This document shows, piece after piece, positions 49,163 through 61,523 of a stretch of DNA of 64,000 nt; within the stretch, counting starts at the first letter, position 1; each line of letters opens with the position of its first letter. The stretch is from the NCBI GenBank assembly GCA_026874595.1, contig CM049321.1:19812979-19876978 (forward strand), given 5' to 3'. Position numbers and translations under genes: made by a program. This DNA is from Sipunculus nudus (lineage: Eukaryota > Annelida > Sipuncula > Golfingiida > Sipunculidae). Under the pieces are notes generated by a model that was not told the DNA's origin, ran no database searches, and was given only the letters and a program-made list of their open reading frames with translations.

Positions 49163-50560
49163 TTACATGGACATGGGCAACAAATCTAACAAGTTCTCAT
49201 CTTCAATTACCCCATCTGAATCATATTCTGGTTCAACCACTGCCAACCCTGCCTCAACTACATTTACCTGGCTTGCACTTACTGTAGCATCAACTGGCTC
49301 AAAGTAATGTTTGAGCAAATTTGCATTATAGACCTTAGTTTTGCCCTGGACATTCACTTTGAAGTCATGTTCAATGACCACTTCATATACCTCATAGGGA
49401 TCTTTCCATTGTAATAACAGTTAATTGTGGTTAGTTGGCATTGACTGGGCAATAACACTTAGACTATTGTCCCACTGAGAATTTCCTGGAATTTCCTTTT
49501 GTCTTTTTGTCATAGTGGTGTTTGTACGCCCCTTGTGCCATATATGGACTCTCTCAAGCTAACTTACAAGTTTCCTCAAATTTATTTCTCAAATCTAACA
49601 CATACTGATACATGTTTCTAATCTCTGAGGTCTCTGCTTCTGTTCATAGTTCTTTCAATATTTGCACTGGGCCTGGCACTCTCCTACCATACAACATTTC
49701 AAATGGCAAGAACCCTGTACTTTGCTGTGGGACTTCCCAATATGCAAATAGTACTGCTGGTTGGTAGCAATCCCAGTCACGTGGTCTTTCTTGACACATT
49801 TTCTTAAGCATGGACTTGTGAACTTCCATTTATCCTATCACACAAACCATTAAACTGAGGATGATGTGGGGACATATACAGTTGCTTAATCCTTACCAAA
49901 CGACTAACTTCCCCAATCAACTCTGACGAGAACTGTGACCCCTATCACTATCTATCACTGAAGGAATCCCTACCCTACAGAATATTTCTAAAAGCACATC
50001 TCCTACCCATTCTGTCTCAATCTTTGGAAGAGTTATTGCTTCTGGCTACCTTGTACCAAAATCCACAAGTGCAAGGATGTACCTGTTGCCCTGATCAGAC
50101 ACTGGCATAACTGGTCCAATTAAATCAATCCGAAACAGGCAAATGGGGCATCAATAATTGGCATATCTCCTAAGTGAAGCTTAGATACACAACCTATGGG
50201 TAATGTTCTTTGACATATATCACATGGTCTGCAGAATCATGTGACATCTGCTGTGATTCATGGCCAATAAAAACTTGACATGATTCTGTCAACTGTCTTC
50301 TGCATGCCAAGATCGCCTCCAACAATTGAAGCATGTGCAAGATTCATCACCTTGCTCCTATACTTGGTAAGTACTACTACTTACCTCACCTGTCACCTTA
50401 ACAGCACTGTCACCCCTAGGCTCTGAAAAAACTTGATACAGAACCTCTTCCTTTACCTCATACTTATACATATTCTGACCTCTTATCATCTCTAGCATTG
50501 TCCCATAATTTACTCAAAGACACATCTTGCATCTGTCCTTTCTTAAGCTCTGCTACATTC
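49163..50560 (-). pseudogene. Integrase remnant of the gypsy-like element
   Basis: From 50345 downwards the zinc-binding region is visible: two His-containing segments (NLAHASIVGG and nearby) followed by FCRPCDICQ. The catalytic core follows, with a DLIGP-like segment damaged by a stop and SDRGSQFSSEL near 49950. The Glu-containing helix reads NGLCDRIN, with Asp where the catalytic Glu is usual. 49829-49644 reads ERPRDWDCYQPAVLFAYWEV and FLPFEMLYGRRVPGP, the core's C-terminal hallmark. 49381-49310 reads DFKVNVQGKTKVYNANLLK, the post-core beta domain. Several stops and frameshifts interrupt it. Confidence 0.8.
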
Positions 50561-50769
50561 ACTAAATGAATATCAGGAGTTGCTGCTACAGAAACAGGTT
50601 TAATATTTTGCTCAGCTCTCTTGGCTTGTCCCCTCCTGACCACTGCACTGCAACTGTCTCCTCTCTTGACTCCACAATAAATGCTTCAGCTTTTTCTCCA
50701 ACCTTTGATTCTACCACTACACTTACCTCAACTGTCTCATCCATTCTCCTTCACTAATTTGTGTTTTAC

Positions 50770-51230
50770 GCATCTCTGGCTGGGTTATACAAGCAGCAGC
50801 CCTCAGATCTGTAGCACCTGGGATATTCCCAATTATAAGATCACATATAGGTTATGTCACTACCATTGCCTCTAACTCACCTGTATGTTAAGGTTTGTCA
50901 ACCTCTATTTTAGCAAAAGGGAAGGCCGCAGGGAACTGTCAAATAATTTGCAGATATGCACCTGACCTGTTAATTGTGCATGACTTATTAAATCCCTATG
51001 GACTGCAGCACTACTGTATCATGAGTCTCTAAACACACTAACCTTGACCCCATTTAAGTAACATTTTGCCATTGGTAATTTTGGGCACTGGTCAGCTTAC
51101 TATGCTTCTTGCAAGCACCAATTTCAATAGGAACTACTTCCCCATTTGCTAACTTAAGCCCATCTTCAATCATGCATTCTTGCAGAGCCCCGTTATATCG
51201 TCCTGCCATCTGACTTCATGCTCCTGTCTG
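50770..51230 (-). pseudogene. Probable aspartic protease remnant
   Basis: It lies between the gag zinc-knuckle remnant and integrase, where protease is expected. A strongly eroded frame includes KLTSAQNYQ-like text, a degraded D-T/S-G position (ETHDTVVLQS) and a basic TRAQ-like end upstream of integrase. The assignment rests mainly on position. Confidence 0.4.
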
Positions 51231-51389
51231 TACCTCAGTTCCTCTAGCCTTCTCTTCTGAATCTGTGGGTATTACCCTTCTCTTTTCTTGAAATTTGCTA
51301 TTCGAACCATTGTCTCTATTTCTAGGAAATGACTGAGCTGCAGCTGCACTTTGTTGTCCCGCATGTCACCCTGACCTACACTCTCTGGC

Positions 51390-52262
51390 TATATGACCTA
51401 ACTTCCCCCTCTCTGGTCTAGCACCTCTGTTCTGGTAATTCTGCTGATTGCCACCTCCCACACATCTATCTAGGCTTGTTGCCAATAGGTTTGTGTACCT
51501 GACCATCCTTATGTCTGTATCTACCTGTAATTATGCAGTTGTGAGCATCAAGATACTATTCAGCCACATGTACCATCTTCTCTACACTTTCTCTCAAAAA
51601 TATTGCTAGATCTCGGTGACACACAGCCATAAACTGATCACGCACCATCATGCCATAGTCTCTGCTCATCTTGGCCAATTCCATCCATCTAAGAGTATAT
51701 TTGCAGTTTAGACACAAACTGCACTGCTGTCTGATCCAGATCAGGTTTTGACTCACAGAATTTCCACCTGAACCTTTCCTCATTCAGCTGGTATCTCTTA
51801 AGCGTAGCACTTGTCAACTGTTCATAATCATTTGCCTCTACAGCTGGCATGCTAGCATAAACATGCAAACCTTTGCCAGTCAACAAGGAATTCAAACTAA
51901 CTGCCCAACTACATTCTAGCCATTCTAACTTTTCTTTTCTACATTCTAACTTTTCTAAGAAAGCATCCATATCATCCTTCCTTTCACCAAATTTTGGGAG
52001 TTTTGGCAAAGTGGACCTTATTACCAAATGACCATTATCCGCTTGCTGAGCAACCTCTTTCTTAGATTTGCTTCCTCCAACTTTATCATTAATTCAAGCT
52101 CTTGTTTACATATCTGTGACAGCGTCTCTCATTCTAACTGCTGAGCTGCCCTTTCTTGCTTTTCCTGCTCTTCAATCTGCTGCTCTGTTACAAATCATTG
52201 CAGCTCTTCCCTATCAAGACCTAACTCTTTACCTAACTTTGTCATCATTTTGAGACCTGTCA
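51390..52262 (-). pseudogene. Gag remnant of the gypsy-like element
   Basis: The start near 52262 is followed by a charged Glu/Gln-rich coiled-coil-like segment (EEQEKQERAAQQ) interrupted by stops. 52027-51689 reads LPKLPKFGERKDDMDAFLEK, then LLTGKGLHVYASMPA and ATLKRYQL, typical of a capsid-like gypsy gag. A frameshift at about 51700 carries on into DQFMAVCHRDLAIFLRE (51680-51580). About 51420-51390 retains GHIAREC, the second half of a CCHC zinc knuckle. Not functional. Confidence 0.75.
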
Positions 52263-52453
52263 TGTTTTGTGATATTCCCTAGCACTCTGTCAGACTTTAA
52301 ATAAGTCTGAGACTTCCAAAATTGAAATATTTCACAAGATGTGTACCATTCAAACATTTTTGTACAATTCACTTACTTGCTGTGCAACAATCCTCTGGTG
52401 CACTTTGAAAACCAAAAGCAATACTTTGCTGGAATACCGACAATACCGTTGAT

Positions 52454-52472
52454 CCTGGCACGAGCCCCAAAA
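52454..52472 (-). other. Candidate primer-binding site next to the 5' LTR
   Basis: Immediately inside the 5' LTR the minus strand reads TTTTGGGGCTCGTGCCAGG. TGGGG-CTCGT is close to the complement of a tRNA-Pro 3' end, but the following bases differ (GTGCCAGG where GTCCGGG would fit). It may be mutated or use another tRNA. Confidence 0.4.
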
Positions 52473-53054
52473 TGTCACAGAAATGTGAATCAATAAGATA
52501 ATTTATGGTTTATATTTATTTTAAGTGACAATGTCTTACGCAACAGAACAAAGGATGACACACAACAGAGAAGACCATAGTACAAAACTAATTATTTATG
52601 TAACAAAAAATATAAGATAGATTTCACAATGACACCAAACTAAGCTTATCTCTAATGGGACAAGTCAAATTACTTATACCAATCATCATTCAAACAATAT
52701 TCAATGAGCTTTCTACTTACGTTTGCAAGTGTTAAATAAAAAGTGTATCAATCTGTTCTGTGTACCATCAAAGACAGTATAACAACAATTTATTAAAATA
52801 GTCCGGTCAAACAAAGTCCTTGAGGAATCATATCATAGCTTCCCGAAGGCTTAGTTACTTTGATATGTCATAAATGCAAACAAAACAAATATCTGTTTGA
52901 GTCCATTGTTATATCACATGTTCTGTTCTCATATTATCATGGTTGTGGTTAATTTATGGTTCACATAATTTTCATGGCTAGACACACAGTTCATTTTTCT
53001 GTATAATCCTTGTGCCAAGATGTTTTGTTCAGTCTGTTGACCTGGGCATTTTTA
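52473..53054 (-). repeat. 5' LTR of the gypsy-like element
   Basis: Homologous to 47372-47844, about 110 bp longer because of two extra segments (about 52625-52685 and 52740-52798). It starts TGTCACAGAAATGTGAATC. The outer end is TTTTTAA instead of TTTTCAA, so the CA/TG terminal dinucleotide is mutated on this side. Sequence beyond 53062 no longer matches the other LTR. Confidence 0.75.
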
Positions 53055-53559
53055 ATCTATGTAACAAAACGCAAGGTTCCACTTATATAAAATGCTTTTT
53101 ATTATTCCCAGATATTACAGCCAGAGAAAGACCTTTCAAGTATTTCATTTTTGGTCTTTGAGTAACTTACTATAACTGTTCCTTCTTCATTCTTATAATA
53201 TTCCACTACACAGGAATCTTCTTTCCTCTTTTAAATCTATGCAAGTTCTGACACAAACATGATGTTCCAACCACTTAAAGGCTACACACTTGGCCAGCAC
53301 AGACAGTACTGCCCCTGAACCAGTTTACCCTTTGACACTGTGTACACATTTTTGGTAGATGTAACCACCGCCATTTTTTAAGTGCTTGCCTTATTGAGTA
53401 CTATGTACATCTGTGTACAATATTCCATTCAAGTTTCAGACTACATGTATTCGACAGTATAACTCACTTGAGGCTCCTGGGTGTGTAGTACAAGGGATCC
53501 CTCAAAAGGTGCACTTGTGTGTCGGTGATACATGACCTGTATCATACAGAACTTCTTCC
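53055..53559. other. Flank between LTR element and SINE
   Basis: Unique sequence, slightly less A+T-rich from 53270. The part adjoining 53560 may be the non-tRNA body of the SINE. No gene seen. Confidence 0.4.
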
Positions 53560-53690
53560 TGTTAAGCATGCAAAGTGATCTCCCTGTCTGACCATGAAAA
53601 ATGACACTTCTCCTTGGTTCAGATTTGAACTCATGATCCCTTGGCTTTGAACCCTGACATGTGCTCAACCCCTAGACCACAGACACACCG
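53560..53690 (-). repeat. tRNA-derived SINE, best-preserved copy
   Basis: On the minus strand an A-box TGTGGTCTAGGGGTTGAGCA (53681-53662) and a B-box GAGTTCAAATCTG (53632-53620) are about 35-40 bp apart, as in a tRNA with a long variable arm (Leu/Ser type). The segment after the B-box matches the older copy at 12908-13010. The body probably continues to about 53500 with no clear tail. Confidence 0.7.
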
Positions 53691-56600
53691 TTATTTGTGA
53701 CAAATTTACTACATACAAATGATCAGAAGCTTACGAGAAAATGAATAACTACAGGCACAGATAATCATTCATATATTTTCCTTTCACTACAATCCCTGGA
53801 GAAGTTCCATGATTTAAAAGTACTAGAAGTTTTGGGTGCCAAAATGTCACATTGTCTTTTTAAATTTTATGGTATCATATAACTGGGGGTCTAGCTTATA
53901 ACTAAGGCATTCTTTCAAGGGCAACAGTACAAATGATCAGAAAAAAATATAGGAGATTTATTGAAGTCCTAATGACATCTACACGATGCAAGTGTGTACC
54001 AAATAACAGACATAAAAACTGTCCTAATGCTAACATTTTTCCTGCCAGCATATCTTGGAGCAGGGTAGATCATTAATTCAAGAGTTTTGGCAACACAATA
54101 TGAGATGTGGCCTTGACACACTGAAGGAGAGAATTAATTATATACCCATTAGTATATATATATATATATAATATGTGAGACAGCAAGAGATTTATGAGAC
54201 CAACAACCAACCAGCATCTGTCATGTGACTGTCATGTGACTGTACATGCATATGATGTCTTTTCAGGAAACATGTGCCTACTACTGCAAACAAATACTTT
54301 ATTTAACTGACTGTATTTTTCATATATGTCATATGTTACTTGAATGATTTTGGTTTCCTAAGACCCAATATCTCATTCTTTAGGTAACATTCCATGTGCC
54401 TATGCAGTGTCTATACATTACCTAAATATGTATGCAGCTAGGACTAGCACACATTATCTTAACTTTGAGCGATTCCATATATGCATATTCAGTACATGTG
54501 TATATATGTATGCATATGTAGCATGCTTCAATCGCTCACAGTAGCGACTGAAAACCCATTCACAAGGAAACGGACTGGGAAATTCAAAATTTTGATGTCA
54601 GTGATAGTGTATATTCCTCATGAAGATAACTTCATAACTCGTGCAGCTCTACACTATAAGTGTGATTTTGCTACATACTACCACATACATATTGTATTAA
54701 TGTAACCACAGGCGTCAGTTTTATAGCTGCACTAAGCATACATAAGTTGCATATGCAATTTACGCATACATACCACACACTCATATATGAAATGCTAGCT
54801 TTGATGTCCTTCTGGCAAAGAGTTGCCTGTTTGAAAAGATAATACATGTTCCCAGCTGAGCACTGTTTTATTGCTGGTATTCACACTATCTCAAGAAGTG
54901 GGAACTATGCATACATTCTCATAAAACTACAAGAATTCCTGTACACATAAATTATATAATTAAGCAATATGCATTTTTTATAAACCAACCTGGTATCTGT
55001 GATATTGGTAGAACAACAAGTGTGTTATGAGTATGTGCAGAAAGGTAAATGAAGGCAAACATGTGCTGAGCAAATGTGTGCCTCGAACACGGATGTAAGA
55101 AACGGATACAATATCAGGAAAAAGAAGCAAGGCTGCCATGACAACCCAATGCTTACTGTGGCATCAAGATCAAGTTTCTTAAATGTAGGTAAATCAAACG
55201 CTCCATTATCAATCTCGTGTCTTCATATAAAATATGCATAAAGATAAGACAATGATAAATGTATTATTTCATTTCACATATAAATTAATGCAATTTTTCG
55301 TGATATACCGGGTATATTACCACTAAAAGTAGTAGCAGCAGTAGTAATTGAAATAGAAGTGGTAGTATAATATTTATTATAATAACTATTTTGTTATTAA
55401 TTTACTTTATTCTTGTTTTATTATTTATATGCTATACTTTCAAATGCTATCACCTTTGCATTTTTTTAATTGCACAGAATTCTGTTTATAATTGTAATTT
55501 TTTTTATAAATTTTAAAGGTAATACAGGCCTTGTCACTTCATGAAATGCTGGGTTTTTAAGTCTCCGTATATCAGTCAGAAACTGAATCCATGCAAATAT
55601 ATATAAAACACAACTATTTGCTGCTGACAAATAATTAATCACTATCTTTCAGATATCTCTTAACTTATCCTAATCTGGTGGACTCGGCCACCAATAGGCA
55701 AATAATTATATCCTTAATATGTATTTTTTCCCCCAAATGACATACTACAAGTATGTCTACATGTAATTTACAGAATTTTCCAACAAGAGCTGGTTTCATA
55801 AGCAAATTGTTAGACAAATTAAATTTATATGAACAGACTGGTCCCTACCCATTAATGAAGTATACTCTTAAAAACTAGCACATGTGAGGGTAATGATTAT
55901 CAGAGTCTTTCTATTTTAAAAAGGTGCCCTGCATGGGCATATCAATAAAATGAATGGGTCCATTGCTGTTTGTGTTAAATGAACACACACTGACCTAGAC
56001 ACAGTATCAAGTACTGGTATGCTTATTTAATTTTAAGACCAGCATGCCATATGGATAAATATAAATATCTATACATTCTAGGAAATATAACCCAACCAAC
56101 CTGTATCTTCATGCTCAAGGCTCTCTAATGCCAGGAAGGTCACTGAAGATGAGGCAGTTACCTTGACTCTTAACATTAGAGAGATGCAGAAAAACTCTGA
56201 CGTCTGTATCACCTGGTTACCCTCGGCAACAGGCATCTCTCCCCCACAGTGCAACAGAAGCTGTTATGTGGTGTTTTTTATACACTCGTCAAACTATTCC
56301 AATAGTCACCTCCACAGCATTTTCAGCCTCAGGTGAAAAAGTCTGATCCTGCACAGCAGCTGGAAGCCCATGCTATAAGTCATAATAAATAAACAGAGCT
56401 GCAGGCCTGCTGCTTGGCTGCTATATTGGAAATAATTTTTATTGGCATATCATGACCATGACCAGTGCTAGGGTTATTATCTATATGATCATATTAACAT
56501 AAATTACACACAGGTTTGTACAAGCCAAATGTATATATACAGATTAGAAGGTACTGGGTAGAGAGCAAAATACCTCCCAAATTTTTAGATGGGGGGAAAA

Positions 56601-57625
56601 ACCTTGAAAAAAAAATACTGCATCCTGTACTGGAATTTCAGCCCTAATGGTGGATTTTCATTAAATTCCCAATGAAGGTAGGTTAGTGTACTGGACTGCT
56701 ATTCGTAGGATCAAGCAAACCCCTTCATCTAACAAAAAATTAATCTTTACACTTATTGCGGACATTCATGTATTTTTTGTAAACATGGGAGGCCTTCAGC
56801 ATTAAAGCCTCCAGTTGCTGTCATTGTAACAACAAATATAAAAATATAATGAGAGCTGAATGCTCACTGCTGGCTGCTTGATATTTCTAAGTTATAGGTG
56901 ACCTTTTTTTTATTCTAGATAAATATAAATAAGATCTCAGGAAAGATTATTATTCATTTTGGTTTTATTTCAGTCATATACTTTATTTTAAATTTTTACA
57001 AGGTTTGGTCCATGGCCTGCAGGTGGTGCCACCAGCTGAATAATGATGAAGGTTTCATGTCCTGGTAAAAAATACTGTTTCAAGCTTTCTGCTTGCTAGA
57101 AGTAAATCCATAATTTCAACATGTGAATTGTGACATTTGGGTTTTAGTGAGTAGGCAAAATATCAACCTAATGAGTCATTTCGAGAAAGGGGGAGAACAA
57201 GGCAAATTAGGGTATGGGGATGCAACAGGCAAGTAATGCACAGACATTGTCCAGGTAAAAATCTATCAGCAGAGAATTTCATGGCAAGAGAACTTATATA
57301 CATGTATCAGCAAAGTTAAAAGTGGGATAACACTTTATTTTGACCATACCCAATCCTCACATTGTAGTAAAATGATGTGGATAAGGATAATCCAGATCAT
57401 CATGAGGTCATAACCTGTAGCTGAGATATGTTAATGTAAATATCGGAGGATATACTGCATGTGCTTGCCTTTTTGTTTGTGAGGGTTTCAAATTCACAAT
57501 ATTTGTGAAATTCAAATTATCGCGAAAATAAAACCTTTATGCATAAGAGGTCCCATCTTTGAAGACATAGTATTTATCTTTGAAGGCAAAGTTGAAAAGT
57601 AAAAGGCTGACATTATGAATAATAA
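53691..57625. other. A+T-rich stretch
   Basis: No supported gene. It contains an AT dinucleotide tract at about 54155-54172, an AGT/GCA trinucleotide patch at about 55325-55365, a single GGTGGTGCCACC remnant of the first element family at about 57025, and a plus-strand frame at 54481-54705 ending in a protein-like SVIVYIPHEDNFITRAALHY that I cannot assign. 56100-56400 is slightly richer in G+C without exon borders I can support. Confidence 0.35.
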
Positions 57626-59923
57626 GGGACCCATGGGTCACGGCGCTCAGCTGTTATATATAATAAAAAATATGATTTGGGAAAGAGGCACATGCTTGTT
57701 TTGTGTGGTAATAAATATAAGCTTTATTATGAGTTGTTGGTGTTTAGCTTATGTATGATTTTGATAGTATCTTTGGAGACAGGGAAGAGGATTGATTTCA
57801 TTTATTTTATTAACAAATGGAGTGCTATTGTCACACAGATTTTGACTTGGCCATATAACTTATAAGCAGCACATATTATAAAAGTTTAACTATTTATTAA
57901 AATTTAATAACAAATATTGTGCCAATATAATTTTTATTAAAAAAAAAATAATAAGAAAATCATATGATTTTTTAAAATAAAATATAACTGAAATGATTAT
58001 TGAAATAATATTATAGAATATATTCATGAATGCATTCATGAATACATTTTGAAAGTATCTGCACTGGTATTCAAATACTTTCATTTTTACCTGAATTCCC
58101 ATTCTTATGCAATAAAATTTTTTAATGCAGTACATATTCATATTCGTATTCAAACACATTTGCAAAGCATTCACACCATGTCTAGTATTTATTCAGTTTT
58201 AGCCAAACAAAGATTTTGAGAATCCAGAATATACAAAATTCACAAATTTAAATAATGATCATAAGTACCTGGTTTTATGGCTTTTATTTATATTAAAAAA
58301 AAAAATGTAATATATTCACTCTGGACTACTTTCACATCAATCTACACACTAGACACAGTAGGAATCTAGATTAATATTATCAACTGCATCTTTGTCTATC
58401 ATTAATTTCCTTCATATGATTCCTAATGATTAGTAATGAATAATATGATTTAATTTTATCATTAAAATTTCACTGAAAAATACCATAGGTGACTGCATGG
58501 TGTTATTTGGAATAACATTGACATTGACATTCTATCCATCCATACAAAATTCTTACATCATCAGTAACTGCAAGTTAATTTTCTGTTACTCATCAACTAA
58601 CAAATTCCTTTTCTATTAATTTTTCTTTAATTTGTTATAAAAAAAAATACAAAATTATTAATTTATTGTTTATTGTTATGTTGTTTATCAAAACACCTAC
58701 TAGATGAGTTGGGTTGGACACCTGGATCAACTGTGGCTGGGCATTAGCTGCCTGGCTGCCCCAGTGTATGCTTCGCTCAAGCATGCATAATCTGATGAAA
58801 GGTCAACAAGGTCAACATACAGGTGACTGAAGAGGGGCTGGATTAAGCCTGGGTCTGACATGGTCTCATATAAACATTAATAAAAGCTACAATATATGGC
58901 CAATTTCTTTTAGCTTTCTAAACTATGAAGATGAAATCCTTATGTGTGCAAGATATGAAAATTATATCAACAGTGCTCTCAGGAAACAAACGTGCCATGG
59001 TCAAAGTTGGGCAAAATTTAAGGTACTAATTTTATATTTATACAAATAACTTATAACATTTGAAAAATTCAGAACTAATTTTTGGTATTCAATTGAATCT
59101 TGATTAAATAATGTTACATCCCTGACAAAAAATCTCTAGCTTCAGCAATCCTCTTGTTAAGGGAGCAAATATATTTCTTGATTTTTTTAAAAAGTGCATT
59201 ATGTTTGGGCCCATAACTTAAAATAATTACGCAATACTGACATCATTTCTTGCATGTGCATAGCGAATGTATAGAAAAATATGTATATTATATATGATCA
59301 AAGTCAGATCAGTGGTTTTGATATTAGGCAGTCTTACAGTGTAACAATGGGTTTTTAATGGAAAAATGAAGTTTTTCATTAATATTTCGAAGGAATTAAG
59401 TCCTAGTGATAAAATTCTTGGCATGGTAAGGGATTTTGGAGACATCTAACTGTATGCTAAATTTAAGGAACTTAGAGCTGAAGCTGGGGAGCTGAGCTCT
59501 AGCAAACAGCATAACGCTAGCTTGATGTAAACTTGATGTGCCATGTTGCTTGAAAACTTGAATAAAATCTACAGTTTTTGATCAACTGGTTTCAAATTTT
59601 TGGTGTTAACAGACAAAATGCTAACAAAAACATGCTGTGAAAAATTAAATCCATAACACTTACAGGAAAAAAACGTGCCATGGTCAAACTTGGGCAAAAT
59701 TTAAGGTACCAATTTTATATTTTTGCCCAGATTTAAAAAAAATTAACAGATTTGGATCTAATTTTTGGTATACAATTAAATTTTGATCAATTAAAGTTGT
59801 ATTACTGAAAAAAAGTCCCTACCTTAAGTGACCAAATATCTTTCCTGATTTTTTTACAAAGTCCATTATGTTTGGGCCCATAACTTTTTTAAATTAAATA
59901 ATACTGACTTAATTTCTGGCATG
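57626..59923 (+). mobile_element. 2.66 kb non-autonomous element, left part (copy B), interrupted
   Basis: It starts GGGACCCATGGGTCACGGCG and is nearly identical to copy A (38829-41487), differing by scattered substitutions, a few short indels (for example an extra GTCAACAAG at 58803) and loss of some bases at 59820. It breaks off at 59923 after AATTTCTGGCATG, exactly where the hAT-like element starts. The same sequence resumes after that element at 63987 (CTGGCATGTACATA), so the remaining 0.36 kb, with its hairpin end, should lie to the right of the window. Confidence 0.85.
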
Positions 59924-60439
59924 CAGGGTTGGCAAGTTTTAGGCAGGAAGGTTTAACCATAGGTTATAACCTGGTTAAAACTGCCCCGCCTAAAACAGGT
60001 TTTAGGCAGTTTTAAGGCATCAAAAGTGCCTAAAACCTACATTTGTTTTAATTTTTGACTTAAAGATTTATAAAACTGCCAATCTGGCTAGGGGGATGCA
60101 GCCATGAGGCTAATTTGCAGGGCTTCTGGAAGGTTTCAGGTACCAGTATTAGCAATGCATGATTCCCTGTTGGTTGTCATTTTAGTCTTCAAAGAGCCTC
60201 TGTAGGTTTCTTGGGCATAAGACCATGTTTGTGTGGTACATAGTTTCATTGGCCAAGGTAATTTCATTATCAGGACCCTTTGGGTTGCCTGCTACCTGGA
60301 ATGATGTAATACAGCCTCCAGTATGCCTCTAGTAAGGCAGGGTATCAGAGGGGGAGGACATGCTTGATTAGACCAGTTAATTACTGTTTATCAGGGTGAT
60401 GGGGTTAAAAGGCCCAATGGTCATAAATCCTACTGCTGT

Positions 60440-60536
60440 GTCCCAGTAGAAGTTCATGTGAACTTCTATACATGACTAGGATGATTCAATCAAAGCCCTT
60501 GCCCTGAAAACTGTTCTTGAGTCAACTTCTACTGGG
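60440..60536. repeat. Small inverted repeat CCCAGTAGAAGTT ... AACTTCTACTGGG
   Basis: Perfect 13-bp inverted repeats about 97 bp apart inside the hAT-like element. The left one runs into the 20-bp palindrome AGAAGTTCATGTGAACTTCT. It may be a tiny inserted element or a secondary structure. No target duplication found. Confidence 0.4.
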
Positions 60537-60752
60537 TGATGCAGTCATGGCCCCGGACCATGACATGTAGGTTTTGCAGGCTCTTTAGATCAAACACGTG
60601 GCCCAAAAGTGATTGGTTTATAACATATTCACTGCAATATATTTTCGCATTTTTCAGTTTTATAACAATTATAGTGCTCATAATACAGTTAACAGAGCAT
60701 TTCCATCAATATATAGACAATAAGTATGTGCACAAAATTTTAAAGGCAGGCC

Positions 60753-60900
60753 TTCCTGCGACCCCAAGGTCGCACGAAGAGGGCCCCTTCCTGCGACTCC
60801 CCTCATGTGACCTGATATGCGTGAGTGCACATGCACCGGGTCGCAGGAGTCAACGCTGACTTCGTGCGACCCCCTGTCAAGACAGCTGACGGTCGCACGA
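60753..60900. repeat. Three consecutive GTCGCA hairpins at the left end of the inner element
   Basis: CTTCCTGCGACC-CCAA-GGTCGCACGAAG (60753-60780), CTTCCTGCGACTCCC...GGGTCGCAGGAGTC (60789-60850) and CTTCGTGCGACC...GGTCGCACGATG (60859-60902) are inverted repeats of 11-14 bp arms. The middle one encloses GTGACCTGATATGCGTGA, which recurs once at the right end (63086) in the same orientation. Confidence 0.8.
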
Positions 60901-61106
60901 TGTAATTAAGGGGCTTATATGATGTCGGGTGTTTGACAATTAATCACCCTCACTTCTATATACCTACTATGTGGAAAATGTAAAGAAGATGAACCCAAGG
61001 TCATAAACGTTTTATGATGAGTTTTTAATTCTCAATGAATAATAACAAAACTTATATTTTTGTAAGTTCATTTAATGATTCCAACAAAATCTCAAAGCAT
61101 TTTATC

Positions 61107-61249
61107 AAAGATTTTATTTTGCAAAACTGAAGTTCGGATATATACACAATATATATACAACATCACAACGTCTTCAACTGCAAAGATTTTATTTATAAAA
61201 CTGAAGTTTGGATATATACACAATAAATATACAACATCACAACGTCGCA
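61107..61249 (+). repeat. Two-copy tandem duplication of about 72 bp
   Basis: CAAAGATTTTATTT..., AAAACTGAAGTT(C/T)GGATA, TATACACAATA and CATCACAACGTC occur in the same order in both copies (61107-61180 and 61180-61249). It lies just downstream of the PHD-finger frame, in what would be its 3' untranslated region. Confidence 0.8.
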
Positions 61250-61254
61250 ACATA

Positions 61255-61440
61255 TTAAATTTGAGGAATTTTACATTTATAACTACAATAATAAGATAGA
61301 TCCGGATTTTCAAAATATTTTAAGTCAATATTTTTACAACTTTGATGGAACCACTCTAAACACCCATCACACTGAACCATATCACCACAAGGGAAACCAT
61401 AATAACTTTTTCCATATACAACTGTCAACAAATACAAAAA
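61255..61440 (-). pseudogene. PHD finger, C-terminal part of the MULE-like protein
   Basis: A 60-codon minus-strand frame carries Cys17, then CDGC (23-26), WFHQSC (His31, Cys34) and CSYKC (51-55), the second half and spacing of a PHD zinc finger. PHD fingers read histone H3 tails. The first Cys pair (FCIC) is present just upstream at about 61430-61440 but in another frame, so one frameshift breaks the finger. It follows the protease frame (stop at 61524) with a readable linker in that frame. In related transposon-derived proteins a C-terminal PHD finger after an Ulp1-like protease is an accepted arrangement; here it is decayed. Confidence 0.65.
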
Positions 61441-61523
61441 ACTTCTAAATTATCAAATCTTTCTGTTGACTTTTTAACAATATTAACTTTACTTTCGGGA
61501 AATTCACTGAGATGACCTTTTTC

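Larger units (their letters stand above)
47372..53054 (-). mobile_element. Decayed Ty3/gypsy-type LTR retrotransposon, Gmr1-like domain order
   Basis: 5.7 kb, read on the minus strand: 5' LTR (53054-52473), primer-site region, gag (about 52262-51390), protease region (about 51200-50770), integrase (about 50560-49400), then reverse transcriptase and RNase H (about 49090-48200), 3' LTR (47844-47372). Integrase clearly precedes reverse transcriptase. In most Ty3/gypsy elements it follows RNase H; integrase-first order is known from the Gmr1-like group. All frames carry several stops and frameshifts, and the LTRs are diverged, so it cannot be autonomous. The flanks TCTGTG and TCTATG could be a mutated target duplication but this is weak. 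Confidence 0.8.
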
